The notes: a model not told the origin generated them from the letters alone. A DNA stretch of 5,653 nucleotides from an uncultured Flavobacteriia bacterium (GCA_903930085.1 CAIYXD010000431.1:1-5653); one strand, 5' to 3'. Counted from the first letter of the stretch, positions 1-5,653 are shown. Made by a program: numbers and translations.

Positions 1-837
1 CGGGAAAGAATTATTCGAGAAACGGGTTTGCCAATTTCGTTTGGACTATCACAAAATAAAACGGTATCGAAAATCGCAACTGGAGAAGCAAAACCAAACA
101 ACCAGATGCGCATTGACTACGGAACAGAAAAAGGTTTTTTGGCGCCTCTGTCCGTACGCAAGATTCCGATGGTTGGTTTAAAAACCTATCAAACGCTTTG
201 TAATCTCGGTATTCGAAAGATTGAAACAATTCAGGAAATGCCCTTTGAAATGATGGAAAGTGCTTTGGGACAAAATGGTCTTGGCATTTGGAAAAAGGCG
301 CAGGGGATTGATAATTCGCCCGTGGAACAATACAACGAACGCAAATCTATTTCCACCGAGCGCACTTTTGAACAAGATACCATTGATGTTGCGAAGCTCA
401 AGGGAATTATGGCTGCAATGACAGAAAACCTGGCATTTCAACTGCGAAAAGGAAATAAACTAACCGCTTGTGTGACGCTAAAGATTCGTTACTCGGATTT
501 TCAAACGCAAACGCTGCAAAAGCACATTCCATATACGGCTGCCGACCACGAATTATTGCCACTCGTTGCGGAACTCTTCGAACGGTTGTACAACCGAAGG
601 CTTTTGGTTCGATTGATTGGCGTGCGCTTCAGTTCGCTGGTTTCGGGAAATTACCAACTCAATCTATTTGATTATGGCACGCGCTACACGGAACTCTATA
701 CTGCGATGGACAACATCCGTCTGCGTTTTGGTGATCGAGCAGTTTTGCGCGCAATTGGATTAGATGCAAAAACAATTGGTCGGTACAATCCATTTAATGG
801 AGAACCGCCTCCGGTGTTGGCTAATAGACGATTGTAG
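1..837 (+). CDS. dinB: Y-family translesion DNA polymerase (DinB/Pol IV type), 5' end outside the window
   Basis: The frame is open from base 1 and ends at TAG 835-837, giving 278 visible residues. Full-length relatives have roughly 350-400, so about 110-125 N-terminal residues, including the catalytic acidic residues of the palm, lie upstream and activity cannot be judged here. Visible residues 21-35 (QNKTVSKIATGEAKP) match the end of the palm, where DinB proteins carry a K-x-x-x-K-I-A-x-x-x-x-K-P-N signature. A helix-hairpin-helix thumb follows (KIPMVGLKTYQTLCNLGI), then the RKSISTERTFEQD linker and the little-finger domain. The family inserts nucleotides opposite damaged bases with low fidelity and without proofreading. 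A QLNLF sliding-clamp motif lies near the C-terminus. The gene precedes a dnaE-family gene on the same strand by 92 bases, which suggests a translesion cassette. UmuC- or ImuB-like assignment is the alternative, but the KIATGEAKPN and thumb sequences favour DinB as annotated in Bacteroidota. Confidence 0.9.
   Translation, partial: RERIIRETGLPISFGLSQNKTVSKIATGEAKPNNQMRIDYGTEKGFLAPLSVRKIPMVGLKTYQTLCNLGIRKIETIQEMPFEMMESALGQNGLGIWKKAQGIDNSPVEQYNERKSISTERTFEQDTIDVAKLKGIMAAMTENLAFQLRKGNKLTACVTLKIRYSDFQTQTLQKHIPYTAADHELLPLVAELFERLYNRRLLVRLIGVRFSSLVSGNYQLNLFDYGTRYTELYTAMDNIRLRFGDRAVLRAIGLDAKTIGRYNPFNGEPPPVLANRRL
655..669 (+). other. Beta-clamp-binding motif QLNLF in the Y-family polymerase
   Basis: Codons 219-223 of the visible frame encode Q-L-N-L-F, followed by D-Y. 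This matches the bacterial sliding-clamp binding consensus QL[S/D/N]LF through which Y-family polymerases and other clamp clients dock on DnaN. It sits about 55 residues before the C-terminus rather than at the very end as in E. coli Pol IV. A tail containing RLRFGDRAV follows, an arrangement also found in UmuC-like proteins. Binding itself is inferred from the motif. Confidence 0.7.
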
Positions 838-929
838 AAGAGAATAGTGCTTTGAAGAAAGTTAAAAAGCACGTTAGGAATACAACTCCGTTGCACCATT
901 TTAAAAATCCAGATTTCCCAGTTTAATGT
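838..929. other. Gap between dinB and dnaE, no gene
   Basis: The 92 bases between the dinB stop and the dnaE start contain no convincing gene, no hairpin followed by a T-run, and no match to TAnnTTTG. The absence of a visible terminator or promoter fits co-transcription of the two polymerase genes, although 92 bases is longer than a tightly coupled pair would have. An out-of-frame ATG at 926 begins an 8-codon frame that ends with TAG at 950-952, inside dnaE. Confidence 0.5.
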
Positions 930-3887
930 ATGTTCACAAAATCCTATTATAGTTTAAAATACGGTATTCTTTCTCCCGAAGAACTCATTCAATGGGCGAA
1001 AGAAGCAAGTTATGAGCGAGCGGTTTTGGTGGATATAAACACGACAACGGCAGCATTGGGATTCGTTCGATCCGCGCAGGAACAAAAAATCGCACCAATA
1101 GTTGGTGTTGAGATTCGAAATGGCATCGATCATTGCTATACTATTCTAGCGAAAAATAACCGTGGATTTCACGAAGCAAACCAGTTTTTATCGGTGCATT
1201 TACACGAACAGATAAATTTTCCGGAACGTCCGCCACACCTCGGAAATTGCATCGTACTTTATCCACAAGGAAAACAGCCGAGAAAACTCTCTGAAAACGA
1301 ATGGATTGGCGTACAGTCAAGCGAATTGAACCGCTTAAAAATGCAAAAAGGAAAAATTCCGTTCGAAAAAATGCTGGCCTTCGAACCAATGATTTTTCGC
1401 CACAAACGCGATTTCAATACACATCGCCTACTGCGTGCAATGGCAAAGAATGTGCTTTTATCCAAACTTTCAGAAGAAGATCAAGCAAATGAAAATGAAA
1501 AACTTATTCCCTTTGAAGAACTTAAAGAACGCTTTGTAGAATTTCCACAATTGTTCGAAAACATGGAAAAAGTACTTCGCTCCTGCTCCATCCATTTTGC
1601 TTTTGGAGAAGCTGCAACACCACAAAATAGCGCTACGTACACGGGAAGTAAAGCGGAAGACCTGGAACTTTTAACCGCATTAGCACACGAAGGAATTGCA
1701 TACCGTTACTCCGTTGTTACGGAGGAAATTACAAATCGAATTGCCAAGGAAATTGAAATAATTGCGCAAAAAGAATACTTGTCCTACTTTCTTGTGACCT
1801 GGGATTTCACTTCCTACGCGCGCTCCAAAGGCTATTTCTACGTCGGACGGGGAAGTGGCGCCAATAGTATCGTTGCGTATTTATTGCGTATCACAGATGT
1901 TGATCCACTCGAACTCGATTTATACTTTGAACGTTTTATTAATTTATACCGCAAGAATCCACCAGATTTTGACATCGATTTTTCGTGGAAAGACCGCGAC
2001 GATATCACGCGCTATATTTTCCACAGACATCCCAACGCGGCGTTATTGTGCACCTACAATACGTTTCAATACCGTGCAACCGTGCGCGAATTAGGGAAAG
2101 TATTTGGTTTGCCAAAATCAGAAATTGATCTTTTAAGCAAGCGCAAATTTATTGTTTCACAGCTCGATCAACTTTCGCAATTGGTTTTGAAATACAGTAA
2201 TCACATCCACGGACTTCCCTCCCATTTGAGCGTGCATGCTGGCGGAATTGTAATCAGTGAAAAACCAATATCCTGGTTTTCCGGTACGTTTTTACCTCCG
2301 AAAGGCTACCCGACAACGCAGTTTTCAATGCTAGAAGCGGAAGATGTTGGTTTATTTAAATTCGATGTATTGAGTCAGCGCGGATTAGGAAAAATTCACG
2401 ATGCCCTAGAAATTATCGCCTACAACCAACCGGAAAATTCACCGCACGATATCCACGATATTTCGCATTTCAAACACGATGAAAAAATCAAAGAATTGCT
2501 ACGTTCGGCAAAGGCAATCGGTTGTTTTTATGTTGAATCACCAGCTATGCGCATGCTATTGGTGAAATTACAAGTCGACACGTACATTGGATTAGTTGCT
2601 GCGAGCTCCATTATTCGTCCTGGCGTTGCACAATCTGGCATGATGCGGGAATATATATTGCGGCATCGCTTTCCAGAAAAAAGAAAAGAAGCGCATCCGA
2701 TTTTACAGGAAATAATGCCCGAAACGTACGGTATAATGGTATACCAAGAAGACGTTATAAAAGTAGCGCACCATTTTGGCGGATTATCGTTGGCCGAAGC
2801 GGATGTTTTACGCCGCGGAATGTCGGGGAAATTTCGCTCGCGCAGTGAATTTACAAAAGTCGAAGAAGCATTTTTCACAAACTGTAAAAGCAAAGGTTTT
2901 AGCGATGCTGTAATAACTACAATCTGGCGCCAAATAGAAAGTTTTGCCGGCTACGCATTTTCCAAGGGGCACTCTGCTTCTTACGCGGTGGAAAGTTACC
3001 AAAGTTTGTATTTAAAAGCATATTATCCTTTGGAATATATGACCGCTACGATCAATAACTTTGGTGGTTATTACCGCACAGAAATTTACGTACACGAAGC
3101 ACGAAACTGGGGAGCAACAATTCTTGCGCCATCGCTTAATGTTGGTTCGTACGAATGTATTTTAAGCGGAAAAGACTTGATTTTAGGATTTATCCTAGTC
3201 AGTGGAATAGAAAGTAAACTCATTCTTTCTGTTTTAGCGGAACGACAAAAATATGGCGTGTTTTTAGATTTTGAAGACTTGGTAAAACGCACGTATATTC
3301 CACTAGAACAATTGGTATTAATTATTCGGATTGGCGGCCTGCGCGATTTTCCAGAAAGTCGAAAACAACTCCTGTGGAAAGCACATTTATACCATAATCG
3401 GGTAAAAGACAAAGTGCCTGTTCCCCTATTATTTGAGCAAGAGCGAAAAACCTTTGAACTGCCGTCTTTGAGTGAATCGAATTTAGAATTGGCTTTTGAA
3501 CAAATGGAACTACTTGGCTTTCCATTGTGTAATCCTTTTGAATTACTAGCAGAAATCGTTCCTACACATACACGCGCAAAAGAAATTCCGCAATTTATCG
3601 GATTAAGAATTACCACGTTTGGATATTTGGTGGCACTCAAACAATCGCGAACAAGCAAGGGCGAAGCGATGTTTTTCGGAACATTTATCGACGCACACGG
3701 AGATATTATCGATACCGTTCATTTCCCGGAAACCGCTCGAAAATACCCGTTTTACGGAAAGGGAATTTACCAATTGGCTGGCGTTATTTCGGAAGAATTC
3801 GGTTATTTCACGTTGGAAATTGGACAAATGACCAAACAAGCTTTTATGGAGGACGTGCGATTTAGCGAGGAAAATACAGCCGTTTAA
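930..3887 (+). CDS. dnaE: DNA polymerase III alpha subunit family protein, short accessory (DnaE2/ImuC-like) form
   Basis: This complete 985-residue C-family DNA polymerase starts at ATG 930. The preceding in-frame stop TAA at 924-926 leaves no room for an upstream start. Domains in order are: an N-terminal PHP domain (about 1-200); the palm with VGRGSGANS at 305-313 and PDFDIDF at 345-351 (D346, D348 and D350 include two catalytic aspartates); HAGG at 436-439; the third catalytic aspartate in FKFD at D479; the fingers, with YGIMVYQED at 600-608 and YAFSKGHSASY at 675-685; a helix-hairpin-helix region ending in GGLRDF near 802-807; and an OB fold at about 888-970. Housekeeping alpha subunits are usually above 1,100 residues, so this is probably a second, damage-tolerance copy, which fits the adjacent dinB gene. 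The PHP domain lacks metal ligands: K4 stands where a histidine is usual and D35-I36-N37 replaces DH[D/N], so proofreading by PHP is unlikely. No obvious ribosome-binding site is present, as is normal in Bacteroidota. Confidence 0.92.
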   Translation: MFTKSYYSLKYGILSPEELIQWAKEASYERAVLVDINTTTAALGFVRSAQEQKIAPIVGVEIRNGIDHCYTILAKNNRGFHEANQFLSVHLHEQINFPERPPHLGNCIVLYPQGKQPRKLSENEWIGVQSSELNRLKMQKGKIPFEKMLAFEPMIFRHKRDFNTHRLLRAMAKNVLLSKLSEEDQANENEKLIPFEELKERFVEFPQLFENMEKVLRSCSIHFAFGEAATPQNSATYTGSKAEDLELLTALAHEGIAYRYSVVTEEITNRIAKEIEIIAQKEYLSYFLVTWDFTSYARSKGYFYVGRGSGANSIVAYLLRITDVDPLELDLYFERFINLYRKNPPDFDIDFSWKDRDDITRYIFHRHPNAALLCTYNTFQYRATVRELGKVFGLPKSEIDLLSKRKFIVSQLDQLSQLVLKYSNHIHGLPSHLSVHAGGIVISEKPISWFSGTFLPPKGYPTTQFSMLEAEDVGLFKFDVLSQRGLGKIHDALEIIAYNQPENSPHDIHDISHFKHDEKIKELLRSAKAIGCFYVESPAMRMLLVKLQVDTYIGLVAASSIIRPGVAQSGMMREYILRHRFPEKRKEAHPILQEIMPETYGIMVYQEDVIKVAHHFGGLSLAEADVLRRGMSGKFRSRSEFTKVEEAFFTNCKSKGFSDAVITTIWRQIESFAGYAFSKGHSASYAVESYQSLYLKAYYPLEYMTATINNFGGYYRTEIYVHEARNWGATILAPSLNVGSYECILSGKDLILGFILVSGIESKLILSVLAERQKYGVFLDFEDLVKRTYIPLEQLVLIIRIGGLRDFPESRKQLLWKAHLYHNRVKDKVPVPLLFEQERKTFELPSLSESNLELAFEQMELLGFPLCNPFELLAEIVPTHTRAKEIPQFIGLRITTFGYLVALKQSRTSKGEAMFFGTFIDAHGDIIDTVHFPETARKYPFYGKGIYQLAGVISEEFGYFTLEIGQMTKQAFMEDVRFSEENTAV
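3884..3887. other. Convergent stop-codon overlap (TTAA)
   Basis: The palindrome TTAA carries both stops. TAA at 3885-3887 ends dnaE on the plus strand, and the complement of 3884-3886 ends the porin gene on the minus strand. There is therefore no intergenic DNA between the two converging genes. No strong stem followed by a T-run is evident on either side, so transcripts probably overlap at their 3' ends. Confidence 0.9.
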
Positions 3888-4975
3888 TTTGCGAATTTAA
3901 TCGCCAAAGAAGCAACGATAAATAGGTTATTCCGAACAAAAGAATCCTGCTTTGTAAACAATTTATCCCGGCTATTCAACCAGCGCGACTCGATTCGGAG
4001 AAATACATCCGGAAACGGCGTATAGTCAAAATTTAGAGAAAGACCAGATGCATTAAAACTATTGAAAGTTGGGATTACAATTTTTGTGGAATTTTTATCT
4101 TCGTAGTATTCCGCTCTAAATGTGGCGGCAAACTTGGGGTTGAACGCGTATTTAGCGAGTAAAACGGTACTATGCCAAAAGTGATATGCATTACTTTTTT
4201 TTGATACTTGTTGCATTCCATGATCAAAACCAGCAAGAAAAGACAATTTCTTCGTCAGCTTGATGCTACTATAAAAATTATTAAAATAACGCATTCTTCG
4301 TGAAGAGTCCGGATCATCCGTTCCAATAAAAGTACTCCAATTTATTACGACTTTTTTGGATGGCTTAAGCATAATCTGGCTACCAAACGAAAGCAAAGAA
4401 TTTCCATCTAAACGTTTGATAACCTGCCAACCATTACAAACAATGGCTGCAAGTTCTACTTTATCAGTAGGATTCCATGTGACTTTTGCTCCCGCCATGT
4501 AATATGGTGAATTCTCTGCTAAAAGCGACCGAGTAAGCGTCCAATTATCCGCTGAAACAGCAGATTCAAATCCAATATGGGAAGGTAGGATTCCAACATC
4601 TAACCACATTTTTTTATTCTTATTTAAGGCAAAACCAACAGACGCTTCACTAACGCTCTTTAGCAAACCCAATTGACTGGAATAATTATCATTCACATAC
4701 GTTCCGGTGTGAAAAGCCAAAGAGGCTCTGTAGGAGGAATCTTCCACCGAAAACTTTATTTTACCTAAATTCAAGCTAAAAGAATTGTGTCGGTTATAAT
4801 TAAACAAAAATGGTTGTCTCAATTCACTCTGAGGCTGGTTAAAATCAAAGCCATAATAGACGTCCAAAAATCCGGAAATTTGGATGGATTTTAATTTGCT
4901 TTTTAGGCTATCTGTCTGAGCGAAAGAACAATTAGACAGAACAATTAAAAAAGTAAAAGCTACAAAATATTTCAT
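3884..4975 (-). CDS. Outer-membrane beta-barrel protein, BBP2/OmpL-like porin family
   Basis: This 363-residue protein is predicted to form a barrel in the outer membrane. The chosen start, ATG at 4973-4975, opens directly into a signal peptide: K2, a hydrophobic core (FVAFTFLIVL, 4-13), and a signal peptidase I site after SFA19 with Q20 following. A start at 5002 is also open but would add nine residues before the signal and run across the -7-like element. Mature sequence shows alternating strands and family hallmarks: GFLDVYYGFDFN (35-46), YNRHNSF (60-66), HTGTYV (89-94), LPSHIGFESAVSADNWTLTRSLLAENSPYY (130-159), then repeated amphipathic strands to a C-terminal IVASLAIKFAN. This pattern matches the 'putative beta-barrel porin-2' proteins common in Bacteroidota. 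The transported substrate is unknown, and the neighbouring polymerase genes give no clue to it. The gene stands alone on its strand, facing dnaE and divergent from the tRNA. Confidence 0.85.
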   Translation of the reverse strand: MKYFVAFTFLIVLSNCSFAQTDSLKSKLKSIQISGFLDVYYGFDFNQPQSELRQPFLFNYNRHNSFSLNLGKIKFSVEDSSYRASLAFHTGTYVNDNYSSQLGLLKSVSEASVGFALNKNKKMWLDVGILPSHIGFESAVSADNWTLTRSLLAENSPYYMAGAKVTWNPTDKVELAAIVCNGWQVIKRLDGNSLLSFGSQIMLKPSKKVVINWSTFIGTDDPDSSRRMRYFNNFYSSIKLTKKLSFLAGFDHGMQQVSKKSNAYHFWHSTVLLAKYAFNPKFAATFRAEYYEDKNSTKIVIPTFNSFNASGLSLNFDYTPFPDVFLRIESRWLNSRDKLFTKQDSFVRNNLFIVASLAIKFAN

Positions 4976-4988
4976 GTATAAAAAGAAA

Positions 4989-4996
4989 CAAATATA
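4989..4996 (-). promoter_or_regulatory. Putative -7 element (TATATTTG) of the porin gene
   Basis: The minus strand reads TATATTTG, an exact match to the Bacteroidota -7 consensus TAnnTTTG. It ends 13 bases before the chosen ATG, which would leave a leader of only about 5-10 bases. No TTG is found at the usual 17-23 base spacing upstream, only AT-rich sequence. The element supports start 4975 over start 5002, but without a -33 box the call is tentative. Confidence 0.4.
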
Positions 4997-5130
4997 AGGC
5001 AAACCTGCCGAATAAATACTAAAAGGAAAATCGGAATAACGACCAAAACCAAATACAGTTCACTTGGAAGAAATTCTTGTATTTTTTGAAGCACGACAAA
5101 TAAAACAGCATTCTCATTTCTAAAAAGGAG

Positions 5131-5138
5131 TATCTTTG
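5131..5138 (+). promoter_or_regulatory. Putative -7 element (TATCTTTG) of tRNA-Leu
   Basis: TATCTTTG matches TAnnTTTG exactly and lies 26 bases before the first base of the tRNA, giving a plausible short 5' leader for RNase P removal. At 5111-5113, 17 bases upstream, there is TTC where a TTG -33 box would be expected. The position ahead of a certain RNA gene makes this the better of the two promoter calls. Confidence 0.55.
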
Positions 5139-5164
5139 CAGGAAATTCACACGGAGAATATTCT

Positions 5165-5246
5165 GCCCACGTGGTGAAATTGGTAGACATGCCATCTTGA
5201 GGGGGTGGTGCCATTAGGTGTGCTGGTTCGAATCCAGTCGTGGGCA
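5165..5246 (+). tRNA. tRNA-Leu (anticodon GAG)
   Basis: This 82-base class II tRNA folds fully. Acceptor GCCCACG (5165-5171) pairs with CGTGGGC (5239-5245), with discriminator A at 5246. The D arm holds AAATTGGTAGA. Anticodon stem CCATC/GGTGG encloses loop TTGAGGG, with anticodon GAG at 5199-5201. A long variable arm (5209-5221) is typical of leucine tRNA. T stem GCTGG/CCAGT encloses TTCGAAT. The anticodon reads CUC and, by wobble, CUU. The 3' CCA is not encoded (CTC follows the discriminator), so it must be added by nucleotidyltransferase. The gene appears monocistronic, with a -7-like element upstream and an intrinsic terminator directly downstream. Its 3' 16 bases are duplicated 174 bases further on. 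Confidence 0.96.
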
Positions 5247-5332
5247 CTCTGATAAAAGCATCTGATCGCAAGACAGGTGCTTTTCCGTTTTTTAGCAAAT
5301 GAAACTTATTTCAATGAAGATTAAAAAAAGGA
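5231..5332 (+). repeat. Direct repeat copy 1: tRNA-Leu 3' end, terminator and downstream tail
   Basis: This 102-base unit comprises the last 16 bases of the tRNA, the intrinsic terminator and a 36-base AT-rich tail. It recurs at 5405-5506 with 97 of 102 positions identical. The first 66 bases (5231-5296) are identical. All five differences (5297, 5305, 5314, 5322, 5323) fall in the tail. The repeat boundary lies inside the T loop of the tRNA. Confidence 0.95.
5254..5293 (+). terminator. Intrinsic terminator of tRNA-Leu
   Basis: AAAAGCATCTG (5254-5264) pairs with CAGGTGCTTTT (5274-5284), giving an 11-bp stem with one G-U pair around the 9-base loop 5265-5273. CCG and six T residues (5288-5293) follow. 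It begins eight bases after the tRNA 3' end. The A-rich foot of the stem gives a short T-run on the other strand as well, so weak bidirectional action is possible. Confidence 0.85.
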
Positions 5333-5360
5333 AAAGTAACTGGTTTTTCACCGAAAAATA

Positions 5361-5372
5361 GATGCTTTTATC
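5361..5372 (-). repeat. Inverted 12-base copy of the repeat core between the two direct repeats
   Basis: GATGCTTTTATC is the exact reverse complement of 5251-5262 in copy 1 and 5425-5436 in copy 2, a segment spanning the base of the terminator stem. The surrounding spacer (5333-5404) holds no gene. Weaker resemblance to the reverse complement of the tRNA 3' end may continue rightward to about 5396, but it needs gaps and is uncertain. Confidence 0.65.
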
Positions 5373-5427
5373 CACTGCACGTCCCAGAACTGGTTCTTGT
5401 AAAAAATCCAGTCGTGGGCACTCTGAT

Positions 5428-5467
5428 AAAAGCATCTGATCGCAAGACAGGTGCTTTTCCGTTTTTT
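5428..5467 (+). terminator. Second copy of the tRNA-Leu terminator
   Basis: The same 11-bp stem (5428-5438 with 5448-5458), loop and six-T tract as at 5254-5293, base for base. It has no tRNA of its own. It could back up the first terminator. Read on the minus strand, its TTTT foot could also help stop transcription of the converging gene that ends at 5539. Confidence 0.75.
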
Positions 5468-5470
5468 AGC

Positions 5471-5490
5471 CAATGAAATTTATTTCATTG
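5471..5490. repeat. Perfect hairpin in the tail of repeat copy 2
   Basis: CAATGAAA pairs perfectly with TTTCATTG around TTTA, an 8-bp stem. The matching segment of copy 1 (5297-5316) carries three differences; two of them break pairs and one is in the loop. No T-run follows on either strand, so a terminator role is not indicated. Confidence 0.6.
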
Positions 5491-5538
5491 AAGATAGAAA
5501 AAAGGATATTTTAACCCTATTAACAAGATAAAACAGCT

Positions 5539-5653
5539 TTAAAGCTTTACAAAATGTTTAGAATCTGAACCAATAACAACACGATAAAACCCGGGTAAAA
5601 GAGTCGAAATATCAAGCGTAGTTAGGAACGATTGACAAAAAGAAGAGAAAACA
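5539..5653 (-). CDS. C-terminal end of a probable T9SS-secreted protein (type A sorting domain), 5' part outside the window
   Basis: Only the last 37 codons are visible, ending at TAA (complement of 5539-5541). They encode ...QSFLTTLDISTLLPGFYRVV... and end in HFVKL. The pattern LDIS-x-L-x-P-G-x-Y-x-V-x-I, a short turn (GSDSKH), and then F-V-K-L is typical of type A C-terminal sorting domains, which direct proteins through the Bacteroidota type IX secretion system and are removed at the cell surface. The function of the passenger protein cannot be seen. The gene converges on the tRNA-Leu and its repeats. A 12-base palindrome, AGCTTTAAAGCT (5535-5546), covers the stop codon. The call rests on a short motif, so moderate confidence is appropriate. 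Confidence 0.68.
   Translation of the reverse strand, partial: VFSSFCQSFLTTLDISTLLPGFYRVVIGSDSKHFVKL

Larger units (their letters stand above)
5405..5506 (+). repeat. Direct repeat copy 2: partial tRNA-Leu tail with terminator
   Basis: This second copy of the 102-base unit begins with 16 bases identical to the tRNA-Leu 3' end and includes a whole terminator. No tRNA body precedes it, so it does not encode a functional tRNA. Just upstream, CTGGTTC (5390-5396) matches the 5' side of the T arm, but eight bases (TTGTAAAA) separate it from AATCCAG where the true tRNA has one G. Copy 2 may therefore retain a T arm with an enlarged loop. Confidence 0.95.

Noticed and set aside
838..929. LexA-type operator or internal promoter ahead of dnaE
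   Set aside because: No convincing palindrome or TAnnTTTG match was found, and the LexA site of this lineage cannot be assumed.
3086..3658. 190-codon minus-strand frame inside dnaE
   Set aside because: It lies wholly antisense to a well-conserved stretch of dnaE, has a serine/cysteine-rich composition typical of shadow frames and shows no recognisable domain. The 121-codon frame at 2528-2893 was rejected on the same grounds.
3889..3906. Weak dyad GCGA...TCGC just after the dnaE stop
   Set aside because: Only about four uninterrupted pairs and no T-run follow, so it is not supportable as a terminator.
4919..4975. Possible lipoprotein signal (LSNC) in the porin N-terminus
   Set aside because: Asparagine at -1 to the cysteine is not a good lipobox, while SFA-Q just after it is a normal signal peptidase I site, and the family is a barrel rather than a lipoprotein.
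4973..5002. Upstream start for the porin at 5002
   Set aside because: It would place nine residues (MPYICFFLY) ahead of a clean signal peptide and cross the TATATTTG element. The ATG at 4975 is the better start.
4972..5298. 108-codon minus-strand frame containing the string TTGFEPAHLMAPPP
   Set aside because: This part is the antisense of the tRNA-Leu. 'TTGFEPA'-type peptides are a well-known artefact of translating tRNA complements, and the rest runs through the promoter region.
5231..5506. CRISPR-like or insertion-sequence interpretation of the repeats
   Set aside because: There are only two 102-base copies, starting inside a tRNA, with no transposase, no terminal inverted repeats and no regular spacers.

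Overview
The window looks like chromosomal DNA of a member of the Bacteroidota, probably a flavobacterium or a close relative. The signs are low GC, genes without clear Shine-Dalgarno sequences, upstream elements matching the phylum's TAnnTTTG -7 box, a BBP2/OmpL-like outer-membrane barrel with a 'FAQ' signal-peptide end, and a C-terminal tail that reads like a type IX secretion (T9SS) sorting domain. Genus cannot be fixed from this sequence.

Left half (1-3887, + strand): the 3' two-thirds of a Y-family DNA polymerase gene (dinB type, 5' end outside the window), a 92-base gap, then a complete gene for a short (985 aa) DnaE-family replicative-type polymerase. The pair resembles the translesion synthesis or 'mutasome' cassettes in which a Y-family polymerase and an accessory DnaE copy are inherited together. 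The Y-polymerase keeps a QLNLF clamp-binding motif. The DnaE keeps its three catalytic aspartates but has a decayed PHP domain.

Middle (3884-4975, - strand): a 363-residue BBP2-family outer-membrane beta-barrel porin. It converges on dnaE, and the two stop codons share the four bases TTAA. Upstream of it is a 189-base divergent intergenic region with one -7-like element facing each way, one for the porin and one for a tRNA.

Right end (5165-5653): a tRNA-Leu with anticodon GAG and no encoded CCA, followed at once by an intrinsic terminator. The last 16 bases of the tRNA, the terminator and about 36 further bases occur again 174 bases downstream (102-base unit, 97 identical positions). A 12-base inverted copy of part of the unit lies between them. 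This tRNA-tail duplication is the least ordinary structure here and may be a recombination or integration scar. The window closes with the 3' end of a convergent minus-strand gene whose last 37 residues resemble a T9SS type A sorting domain.

No CRISPR array, insertion sequence, integrase gene or clearly new multi-gene system is visible.
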